This document shows positions 48,301-60,300 of a DNA stretch of 64,000 nt, piece by piece; within the stretch, counting starts at the first letter, position 1; each line of letters opens with the position of its first letter. The notes beneath the pieces were generated by a model. The model was not told where the DNA came from. It saw nothing but the letters and a program-made list of their open reading frames with translations, and made no database searches. The translations under genes and the position numbers were made by a program. The stretch covers positions 24,628,144-24,692,143 of the forward strand of contig OX485809.1 of NCBI GenBank assembly GCA_950295325.1, given 5' to 3'. The DNA is from Polytrichum commune. Taxonomy: Eukaryota > Streptophyta > Polytrichopsida > Polytrichales > Polytrichaceae.

Positions 48301-51300
48301 GTATCGTCTTTTTTATAAAAAAAAAAAAAACCATTTTGGGTATCTGTAATGAGGATTTCACATTTTTTGATACCAGGATGGTGTGGATATTCGATAGTAT
48401 TTTTTTTTGGGATACCATTTGGGTCTATATAGCATGCAATAATCTTCATACGTAGGTAAAATCACCCTAGTGTCAATATGGTTGAGAATGGTTTCGACCC
48501 AAATAATAGCTCGGGTTTACAAAGATGCTCTCACCTTGACAAGCTTTTCAAATACTAACATTTGATTAGTGTTATAGTTTTGATACCCGTAAGTAGGTTC
48601 ATTCGTACCATTATTGATGTTGATTATTGATAGCATGCATTCACGTATATATTGGTCCAACATTGGTAGTGATATGTTTGTCTTCTACTCAACATGTTGT
48701 CTTTGGAGATTGATATGGAAATAACTAGTGTTGGATTGGTATTGCCTTTTTTTTGGTGCCACTCGGGTATATATAATGAGGAATTTGTTAGTTTTGATAC
48801 CAATATGGTATGGGTATTTGAGGATCTATTTGTTTTTGATACCATTCGGGTCTATATACCATCCAAGATCCTTCATACCCCTAGTAAAGTCACCCTAGTA
48901 ATCAATATGGATCAGAATGGTATTGACCCAAATAGTAATTCGGGGTATACAAAGATACGGTCACCTTGTGATACCACCAAGTATTAATAGTTAACTAGTA
49001 TTATAAATTTAGTTTTGCATGATAGGTTCTTTGATGTCATTATTAATGTTGTGTATTAATACCATGCGTCCACCTATATACTAGTCCAACACTGGAAATA
49101 ACGCGGAAACCAATTCTCTTATGTTAAATTTTAGGAAGCTTTCAAGGACCGGGCTTTTTGAAGGAAACATTTTTCTGCCGAGTCGCGTATGGGAAGCAAA
49201 AGGAGCAAGTGTACAAAATGATAGTTGATGCTGATGTGGTTAGCACGAAATTACTTTTCTCGAAACGGGAGATCCGATTCGTCCAACTCAATGATGGAAA
49301 AGAACATCCTGATTATTTGACTGAGCAGCTTACAGTCCAAAATGTTTATGCATCTGTGCTGACATTCAAGTTTCTTTTGAAGCCTCCATTTGCAATCAGC
49401 CAAGTGGATGCAAAACTGGAGCCCACTGAGTCTCTTACAGTGGACCTCACTTTTGAGTGGCAATATCCGACAGAGCGAAAAAGCACGGTCTGTAGTGGCA
49501 AGCTTGAGATCGTGTACACAGACACAGTGCAAAGGGACAGCCTTAATTTGTTTGGAGAGATTCACTTTCCCAACCTAAGATTATCAGCCCACCACATGGA
49601 TTTTGAGTAGGTGCCTCAAGTAAAAATGGGTCAGGCTATGTAATGGTATTTTTTGCTTCAATAAAAGTTGAAGATTTGCTTCAAACTATGAGCTAAAATA
49701 TCGTAAAACTGTAATGGTGTACACTTCTCATAGAACATTGTTGATTGAAGGACCTAAATGCGTAACAGAGGAAATTTCAGAGGCCTCATCCCTTATGGGA
49801 TGGTCTTGTCACTTACTGGAGCCCAAAAGAGGCCCAACAGATGATTGACAATCTTGTCTCCATTCTCTCTTTGCTTGCCACCTGCTAAATCAAAATTACG
49901 TCTATCCTAAACATCTAATTAGGTGGTGAGTAGATCTTGTATTTTCAAGGAGATCGGGCCTCGTTTGCATGCAATATAATGTAGGAGAATCTATTGAGCG
50001 GCCTTTGAAACAAATCATTGTTGCGAGTGGAACAGATTTCAGAAGTTTTGTCAACAAAAACTTATGTCAAGTAGCATTCGGTACTACTAATAGGTTGTAT
50101 GGAAGAAGTTTGTTTGGCGTGATGTACTTGATCATTTTCTAGCAGACTCTGACATGAATTTGATAGTTTTTGGTAATGACAGGGCGGTTATTGAGCACAC
50201 ATGTAAGAGGCTTCAAATGAGGATAAAAAATCCAAGTGCCATGGAAGTGAGCTATGTGTGGGCATTTTACAACCATGATCCACAGGAGGATATCCAGGTT
50301 TCTTTTGAAGTTCGCAAAAAATCCAAATGTTTGAAGCTGCCATTGAATCAAATATTTGACATCCTACCAATTCGAGCAACTCTATATCCAGGCGAACAGG
50401 AGTTGGTGGAAGTTTCCTATTATGCATTCCCAGGTTATAAAATACAAGCGACAGCTGTGTGCAGGGTACCAACTTCCTGTCTCAAATACTTCTTACATTT
50501 TTGTTTCTTTCTTCCTGATATACAAATTAAAACTGTTATACCCGGGGCCTAACTCCCTTGTACAGGTATGAAGCACTTGTTTATAAAGGGATATCTTCAG
50601 AGGGCCTATGAAGCAATGCACATATTCATGGGATATTTCACATATCCGATGGCTTATTATTAAAATATACCTAATACAATTCAAAATGAAATTCTAGTAC
50701 CCTAGATATATGTTAAAATTTTGTTTTATAATTTTTACTACTTTAGATTTTATTTTGCCATATATTTTTTTGAGCATGGTCCTTAATATCACACTAGAGT
50801 GACCTCCCTGGGATGTTATATCATGTGTAATGTAATGTTCATGACTACAATCGTTTTTCTAGAAATTGAAAATTAATCTCAGGATCACCTAACAATTATG
50901 TGTGGCTTGCGGTTTCTTTTTGACACCGTGTCTTTCAAGTCAAATATAGGGATGATCTAGTTACCAATAAACATATGTTAGTATAAAACTCCACATTTAT
51001 TTATATTCTTGAGATCAAATTTGGTTTGCTTCTTAACGCATGGTCACACCAGCATGATGTAGGTCGAAGGAGGTCCGGAGTACTTTTTGACCTTGGAAGC
51101 TGAATCATCCGTGATCAAATACTCAATTAACCGTCTCATCTTGGATGTTGGAATGAAAGCTTACAACCACACTTCATTTGTGAACAACCTCATGTTGAGA
51201 AATATTGGAAAGATACATTTTGATTTTGAGCTTGATTTGAGCCCAATTGTGCGTCCTAAGGCTGTTCGAATCAGCCCTGTAATTGGGCATTTACGAGGAA

Positions 51301-54300
51301 GTACGCGACAAAGGTTCAACATTCGTGTCTTTCCATGTGAGTGTCTCTGTCTGACTCCAAAAACATATCACTTGTTTGCACTTTTACTCAAAATAATGTG
51401 TCTCAATATTATAGTTATCCTCAGAAGTCTCTTAAAAACTCACCCCAATTTAGACTGTGTATGTTAAAGAAATGTTCAAGTGGTAATGGAACCTCCAACA
51501 ATGGTGCATTGAAGTGGAGGCGTTTGACTTTGACCAGGGTATGATTGCAATAAAATGAACTCCTTGTCAAACTTTCTAGAGCACCGTTTTAGGTGCCTTC
51601 AAAAGTTTGACATGAAATTTATTTCTATGTTGATTACATGTGCACCTTATCACCTATGGCCCACCCAATTATAATGGGGATATTTGGTTGAATTGGATAT
51701 TTTCAACAAACCATGTGGGAAACTAGGGGCTTGCCCATGGGGGAGGTAGGTGCTTGCCGGTTTGTTTGTGTCTGTTCAAGGTGTTTCACCTTTTAGAGGA
51801 GGTGGTAGTCTTTGAGAGACCTCTAATTCTCGTAAAGCGGGTTTCGAGATTACATATAGACTTGGACCAACTAAAAAATGAAGCAGCGCCATAATTCACG
51901 TTGGTGGCAACATTGGAATCATCTTTCTTTTTTCTTTCTTTTCTCATTTTTATATAGCCATCTTTTGGCCAAAGTCAAATGCCTCCCCTCCATTTCACCA
52001 AAATTAGACGTTTTGGTACCACTTGAACACTCCTTAATCATTGTAAATTGTCAAAACTGGGGTGGAACTCCCTTGAGGAACCTTAAGGATAACTCCAATG
52101 TGTACTCATAGTGCACTGCAACGAAATGTATGTCTTGGCTACAAGTAAATTTGCAGGAGTAATAACACATATTCTGAAGGACTGACATGATTTGGGTTAA
52201 CAATTTTTAGGTATGCCTGTTAAGTTCAAGGAGATGTTTCTTATGCAAGTTGCATACTTTGCACCTCATGAAGTAACTGTGATGGGGGAAGGGACATATC
52301 CAAGCCTTTGGATTGACGCTCCACGCGTCCGAAACCGCCAGTTTCTTAGCTACGTGGAACAAGCAAGGAGGAATGTGATTGAGAAATGGATCGAAAACAT
52401 GATTGCCAAGCTCAAGAATAAGGAGGACCCGGTGGAATTCACAACCGAAGTTGAAGAAATTGAGGAGGAAGAAGAGGACACTCCGACGGACGAAAGCTCG
52501 GGTGATTCAGAGATGGCAATTGACAACGTGTTGTTCACGTCAAGGAGAGACACGACAGCGATGTTGGAAAGAATTGAAGTGATTGATGAAGACGAAGACG
52601 CGAGAAGATTGCAAGAGGCCAAAGATAAAGCTGAAAGAGACCTTAAATGTTGTGGACATGTTTTCCACCGGAAGTCGAGGTCTCCATTGACAGGAAAAGG
52701 GTCCCCTTTGGCTGCTGAGCATGGGAAAAAACTTCCATGGAAAAGGCCAAGTTTCTTTGAAAGACGTTTGGAAGCACAACGTGAGGAGGAGAGAAAACAT
52801 GAAGCACGTCATCGTTTAGATCATGCTTGTGGACATAGTTATCATCGCAAGTCCAGATCTTCACTCACAGGTGCAACTCCATTTACCTGCTCAATTCGAG
52901 AAATTCTTGAAATGTCAGGTGATTATTTTTTGTTTTTGTAGGATAGGATTTTTTTTTTGGCCTTCCATCTGATATACAAATTTGGTGTGCAGCATGCTTC
53001 ACAAGATAAGACATAGTAGTGGCAATAGACTTATCCTTTAATTCATTGGGACTTTTCGTCGGGAGTTGGTCCCCTACAAGTTTCTATTGGTTTGTTTTGC
53101 ACAAAATATCATCAATTTCTTTCCACCTGTGGTACATGTTTGGAGGTGGTGTTTGATTTGAAATAAATAGCAATTTATTTTGGTTCATTGAGTGCCAAAC
53201 TCATTTTAGAATCTCTTGGCATGTCAAAATAAGATCAAAACTCATTGAACTAATATAGAATTTTCTTTGTTCAAACCTCCAGACCACCTCCAAGCATACA
53301 CCAAAAACCCACCAAACGTGGAAGGTGTTGTATATAAAACACCAAACTCCCAACCAAAAGACATGTTGAGTTAGCCCAAGGATGACTCTAATATCATATA
53401 TACATTAGACTCTAGTGTTTAATTGTCATTATCTTTTTGGTGTTATGAAGGTCCACTTTCTGAACTAGCCAAAGAGAAGGTGAAAGGTCTACCATGGTTG
53501 AGACAAAGCTTCATGGCTAGGGCTGAGGAGAGAAGGATAGCCCAATTGTATGGGGACCCTCTTCCTGTTGCATCGGTTCAACATAAGCCCTCACTTTTAC
53601 CTTTTCCAGTTGAATTTGACCACGGTGGACCTGATGAAGATCCCTATGTGGAGCCTGAGTATGAGGTTTAGACTAATCCATTTCTAAGAAAATCATACTT
53701 TGTAAACTAATGCATTGATTATTACCAGTTGGTTTTTTTTTTTTTTAATCTCAGGGTGGGCACTTAGCATACTCTGTGGTATACATGTACGTTAGAGGGT
53801 GTGTTTATTTTTTGGGGGGTGGGGGGTTATTATGTTCAAGATCCCGATTTGAATGCACTCTTTTGTTCTAAAATTTGTCACTTTTTGCGAATTTCATTGA
53901 CACATTTTTACTTAGATGGTGTAGGAGACATATCTTTACCACACATTATGTTTCTTACAAAGGTTAAATTTTGAAGTATTATTGTTGTAGTATCCTTAGC
54001 ACCGCCATGCCATGCACATATATTCCCTAGCAAAGAAGCATGAGTTTGTCAGAAGAAACCCACCTCTAGAATTTATGCGGAGAACCTTGATAGGGAGCTA
54101 GACTTGGAAACCTTGAAACAAATAAAAGTTGGTGTTTTTTTTTTGAATGATAAGAGATGATAATTAATTTTCATCCAAGTCCAAGTAGACTATATATCAA
54201 TATGATCGTACATAAATTATAATTTTCTTAGTCCTTTGCTTAGTGTGTTATTAAGTACATGCCTACATTTATTACATGGACTTCATAATAAGGGACCATA

Positions 54301-57300
54301 CATACTTTCTAACATTCTCCTCAAAATTTCAAGGACCCTATGTTTTAGCTCACGTTTTTACCTAACCTCCCTAGGTGCCTACCCAAAGGTTTTTACTTGG
54401 CAAAAGTGCATGTCTTCCTTGCTCATTTGACAATAAAATCTTCTTGTAGTTGAAGGTACTAACATGTATAATTATCTAGTAGGTGTATTAAACTTCTGAG
54501 TGGCTCAATTTCCTAATAGGAATGGGATGATGAGGCTGAAGACCTAGAGCAAATGTTTGAAGACATAGATGCTGAGGTGGATCGGTTGATAGTTTTAGAA
54601 GGATTTTACACTCCACTGCCATGGGTACCATTTTTCCCACTTGGTGAAGATGAGGATCTTTCATCTGAGGAAGAAGAGGACGAAAAAGACTTGCTTTGTA
54701 AACATGGATTGCATCGAAAATCAAGGTCACCACTTACAGGAAAATTCTCTCCAATGATGCTCGAAGTTTCTTCAGGGAAAGGTCTCCATTGGCTTCGTCG
54801 GAGTTTTATAGATAGGGCAGAGCAGAAGCGGATTGAAAAATTGTATAAACTTCGCAAATCGATTCTCCGCAAAGAAAGTCTACAAAAAGAGGCAATTCAA
54901 AGAGAGTCAATCTTAAAACAAATCGAGGATGGACATAAAACTGCTGATGAACCTCGTAAGGATTCAGCTGTAGAAGTGCTTCCACTCGAAAATGCGAATG
55001 AAATTAAGGATGGCCATGATCACGTCGATGGAGACGATGACCATGAAATTCGTGATGGTGAATTCCCCGAATCCCCAAACTTGGTGGAAAATGGAGAAGA
55101 GAATCTGGAGATCAAGGAGATGCCAGATATTAATATCCAAAAATTGACTTGCAATAAATTCGAGGTCGACTTTGGGAATGTCCTGAAGTGTAGGAAAAAA
55201 AGAGTCCCAGTGATGTTATATAATGGTGGAGTGTTGCCTGTGGTTCACAAGATTGATAAAACCCTTGCTAAATCGAAAGGATTCGACATTCAACCCGATA
55301 AAGTTATTGTGCTCCCAGGTGAGCCAAACAACGACAAGGGATATGCACTTCGGATTACGTTTCAAACTGAATCTCCAGATTTGCCTGTGGGACCTATCCA
55401 TGGATGGGTTCAAATGAACGTGAGAGAGGTACATTGCCAAGTGTTCCTTTTTCTCTAAATAATAATTAAGTTAATCAATATAAAAAATCTGTCAAGTATT
55501 TTTAAATTATTTTGGATGCTTAGAGTGTATCTACATTTTTGTACACTAGGTTCAACATTAGTACTTAATCACAATCATGAATTTTCTGGTTTCAGGGTCC
55601 CATGACAATGCTCTTATTGAAAGCAAATGTGGTTCTACCTGAGCTTCATCTATCCACAGAGTATATCGATTTTGGTACTGTGCAAGTTTCACGTTGTAAG
55701 GTATTTTGCCTTGTACATGACTTCACTTAAGCCATCAAGAATATATGCAATCACTGCTACCTGCTAGTTATAACATACACACATGTGTAGATAGCTTCAA
55801 AAAGTATCAGAGTGTGTACATGTGATGTTCTCAACAATGTTTCTTAGACTTGTAAAAATTTCCAAAATAGAGATATCATTAAAGTTTCCCAAAGACTCAT
55901 GTTTTGGTAGGGAGTTTCGCCCCATTTTATTTATAAATTATAATGTTCAAGGGAGTGTTCAAGTGGTGTCGGAGCCCCCAAATTTGGTGAAATGAAGGGG
56001 AGGCATTTGACTTCTGCCAAACGACGGCTATATACATACAAACTTGTCAAACTTTGGAGAGCATTGATTTAGGTGCCTTTCAAAAGCTTGCCATGAACTT
56101 CAATTTCATATAGCCATCTTTTCTCCAAAGTCAAACGCCTCCCCTTCGTTTCACCAAATTTGGGGGTTCCGACACCACTTGAACACTCCTGGAACATTAT
56201 GAAATGTCAAAAGTGGGGCAAAACTCCCTACTAAGACATGAGAAACTTTAAAGATAACTCTAATACCTTCAAAATAAGTTAGAAAGTTGTTGGACAAGTC
56301 AAACTACTTAAATTACTCACCCAATATGTTTGAACATGTAGTAGGTGTGGTATGTTAGGGTGAAAAATGTCGGAGAGCATATCGCAGAGTGGAGCGTGGA
56401 AAAACCTGAATCTACTTCCAATGTGACAAAAGGTCTCATGCGAGACTGGCCCCACTTCAAATTAGTGCCCAACAAGGCCACTCTACTACCTGATGAGAGT
56501 ATGGATGTTCAGGTGACTCCAGTTCTATATTTGCTAGCCTTACCCATTAGATGCATCTTCAATGAAAACCTCTTCCAATTATTTTTAAAAATGCATTAGA
56601 GTTATCCTTAAACTCGATGAGAGTATTTTTCACGAGTTGAATTGGTATAATTTTCAGTGGTGGTGTTCCATAGAAAATAAATGATTTCTTTCCACTTGTG
56701 GTGCACGATCGGAGGTAGTGTTTAAACAAAGAGCAACCTATTTCAGTTCATGGAGGGTCAAACTCAATTATGGACTTCTAACGCATGCCAAATTGACTTT
56801 GACCTTCAATGAACCAATATAGAATTTTCTCTGCTCAAACCTCCACACTACACTCAAGCATGCATCAAACACTTACCAAACAAGGAAGGTCTTGTATCCA
56901 AAATAACCAACTTTTGATCAAAAGTTAAGGTATGCAGGTGTTATTATTGGACACCTATGTATGAATGGTGTGTGGTGAGGTATGGATCCAAGAACAAATA
57001 CCATAACAACATATGTTCAAAAGAAATTGGACTATGTCTTCAAATTTTCATCAACTACTCTACACTCACTAGTGAACACAGTTGGGAGGACCTATGTGTT
57101 CACTTATGAAGGAATCAACATACATGCACTTTTGATAGCCATAACTAAACAAGGGGAGGTTTGATACTTAATCCGATTTTGTTGATGTTCCATGATACAC
57201 TTGCTAATAGAGCACAACTTCAAGAGGTAAAATTGATCAATAGAAGATGAAGAACAAGAAAAATGAGGCACTTAACACATGTGTACCTTAAGTTGACTTG

Positions 57301-60300
57301 AAGGATAAATCTAAGGTGCATGTTTATAAGTGGGTGGCATGAAATGGATGCATTTATCAGATGCAAAACAAATATAATATGAAATATATTGCAAATGCAT
57401 GTCTTATTATAAGATTTAGGTGCTTTCTTTGGTAGTTGCATAAGATGAAGGGTGGCTTCAACCCAAGGCCTTAACCAGGATCCCATGGGAACTCCAAAGT
57501 TAAGCTCACTAAGGCCGAAAGAGTCCTTGAATGGGGCGACCCTCCTAACTCCGGTCCACCCAATCATAGTGGGGATACCCAAGTGCACTAGATGTTTGCA
57601 ACCAACCATGTGCAAACCCATGGGCTTGCCCTTGGGGGAGATAGGTGTGCCCATTCAGGGTGTTCACCTTCGAAAGGAGGCAGTAGTTGTTGGGAGCCCT
57701 CTAATTCTTGTAATGCCCATTTCGGGATTACATCATATGTCTTCGACCAACTTCAAAATGGAAGCAACACCATAATTCATGCCAATGGCAACATCGGAGT
57801 CGTCCTGTTTTTTCCTTTCTTGTTTGCATAGATGGTGGGATTGAGTGTTTGCATTTGCAGGTGCAATTCTCACCTGTCTACAAGTTAATGAAGACACAAT
57901 ATTTGACAGAAATCCCCCTCCGAATCATCGACAACATGAACATGCCTGTAATTCATTGCATGGGAAGAAGCTTCTACCAAGCAGTCACAATTGATCCACC
58001 TTTTATGGAGCTCGACCCTATTCTTCCCAGTGCACCCACCCCTGCAATTATCCCCTTTACAGTGCGGAACAGGTCTGAACATCCCATCGAAATCTACTCC
58101 CTGGAGTTTGACACCCAATACGTTGCCGAAGAGCACATACTCCGAGCTTGCAAGAAGTACAATGAAGATGGCATCATGCACTTGAAGGTCCGGGGCGCCG
58201 GAGAACCCTTTTGGGAGGATTTAGCAGCTGAAGATTCATTACTACGAGGGGGGGAGGCTCCTACTGCAGTTCAATCCGCACCCAAAGACACTCCCCCTCC
58301 TCCAAAAGGTAAACCTGATCCCAAAGCAAAAGAGGCCAAACAATCTCTCAAAGTTACGGACCCAAGTACTCCTGCAATCAAAATGGGACCTGTTATGGTT
58401 ATTTACGGCGCGCCGTTTTCCGGGAAAACCACACAAGCAAGGCTTCTTGCAAAGAGGTACAAATGTCCAGTTATTGATGTGGATGACCTTTTGGTGACTG
58501 CAGCTGAAAATGAAACCCTAATTTTGCCTCCCCCTCCAGGCACAAAAAGTGATGAGCTTGTCAAAGAGGAAACTCCACCACCTCCGCCACCTCCGATTCC
58601 ACCTCCAAAAGGGAAGAAAGAGTCATTGAAACCGGTAGGTGAGCCTGCGAAACCTGGAGGAGGTGATTTTGAGGCTACTTTACAAGCGTTGTTGAAACTT
58701 AAAATGCAAGAGCCTGGGAGTGCAAATGGTATCATATTTGATGGCCTAAGCTCAAACCATGTCCCAGTTCTCACTCTCATTAAAACTATTTTGGGTGCCA
58801 TTGGTTTGCAAGCTTTTGAAGGGGTGTTGGTAACCCCTGCAAAAGGCGATGAACCGGAGAAATCTGAAACTAAAATGGTGTGGAAAGGTGATACGATGGT
58901 TCATTTCATTAAACTTCGAGCGAGGAAGCGGAGGCTTTACCGTCGGTTTTTGGATTTAGAAGACCAACATCATGCTCGAGTGCGAAAATATGAAACTCCC
59001 GGTGAGAAAAAATTGCATGGAGATGATGTAGGAGAGAATTCCAGAAGCTCGGTTTTGGTTGAGGTTGAGAAAAAGAATTCTGTTGCCAAGGGCTCGATTA
59101 AAGGCAACGCGGACTTGATGCCCGTCGTGGAGGCTGAACCCGTTGAAGAAGTACAGAAGGTTCTCACTGAGGACGGAATTGATCCGGACCTTTTGATCCC
59201 ACCTGAGAGGTTTAATCCACTGTACCCTTGATTTTGAAACATCTTGGAAAAAATTAATATTTTTTGAAAAAACAAAGTTTTTAAAATGATTTGGTAGAGA
59301 TCAAAGGTAATGATCCTTATTCCAACTGTATGGATATAGTCCAGAATTATCTATCTAAATTATTTCCTCTCGTTTGTCAATTTCAAATGAGGTTTCTAAT
59401 TGAATCATAGTTTATAATACATTTGTGAATCAAGCTAAAGCCCTTGGGGGTTTCAAGGGGTTAAAAAAATTCCATTGGTTTTAACCAAGGACATAATTGA
59501 TCCGGACTTTTTGATCCCACCTAACAGGTTTAATACACCGTACCCTTGGTATTTGGCATTTCCAACTGCGGAGGAAGTTGCACGCTATTACACGAGTGAG
59601 GAAGAAATTCTTGTTGTGTTGGGGGGGATTTTGACACCGGAAAATATTGTTGCGCTTGACACGAAGTTAATTTTGGCAATAACTGATGGGATGCAAGACC
59701 AGAAAATAGTGCATGAGCAAATGCTTGAGTCACTCCCACTGCCTCCAGACCATGATGTGTTCACACCCCCTCCTAAATTGTACCAATCTGTGAAAAAACC
59801 TCCGTACAGGAAAATGGTTTTGGACCCCCAATTTCCATTTTCATTTTTGACAAAACCAGAGGGCCTTGACTCACCCAAGTCTATGGCCTCCACCGCCACA
59901 AAAGGACCAGCGGCTCCAAAAGGGAAACCTCCTGATCCAAAAGCCGCCGCCGCCACCGGCACAGTATCTGAGCTGACACCTCATACCGTTCCTCCACCCG
60001 GCTATGATAAAAAAACGCGTTGGGTAATTCCTGGCTACGAGAAATTGGATTTGGCTCTTTTATTTTGGTCACGCAACATTGAGGAATTTGAACACACTTT
60101 TAGGTTTGAGGTTTTGGGATGGCAAGGCTACTCCACCCTACAAGTTGAAGCTATTTGTGATGTACCTCGCATTCTACTTCGGCAAGTTACACATCCAAGC
60201 CGGAAACTCCGCATTTCTCCTTGTCATGGAGTGACCCCAAAACACCCGCGTGTTTTGCTCAAGATTGTCAACCAACTTATTGACTTTGGACCCGTCAACA

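Larger units (their letters stand above)
40524..51336 (+). other. HYDIN: HYDIN ASH/MSP-like beta-sandwich array, N-terminal half
   Basis: Exons 3-19 encode a string of immunoglobulin-like ASH/MSP modules. Each has a beta-strand ending in D-F-G or similar (LDFGTCF, LDFGFI, LHFGTQ, MDFE), then an N-x-G or related turn (QNKGELE, LDNQGKF, LRNIGKI), and a P-x-x-G edge (EPSEGAVPTG, DPGNFLEV). These modules pack against microtubules and partner proteins in the central apparatus. The order agrees with human HYDIN as I know it. Confidence 0.85.

Noticed and set aside
49158-49610. TAG after MDFE at 49608 as the end of the HYDIN protein
   Set aside because: A GA|GTAGGT donor overlaps it, and the next exon at 50183 continues the HYDIN match in phase.
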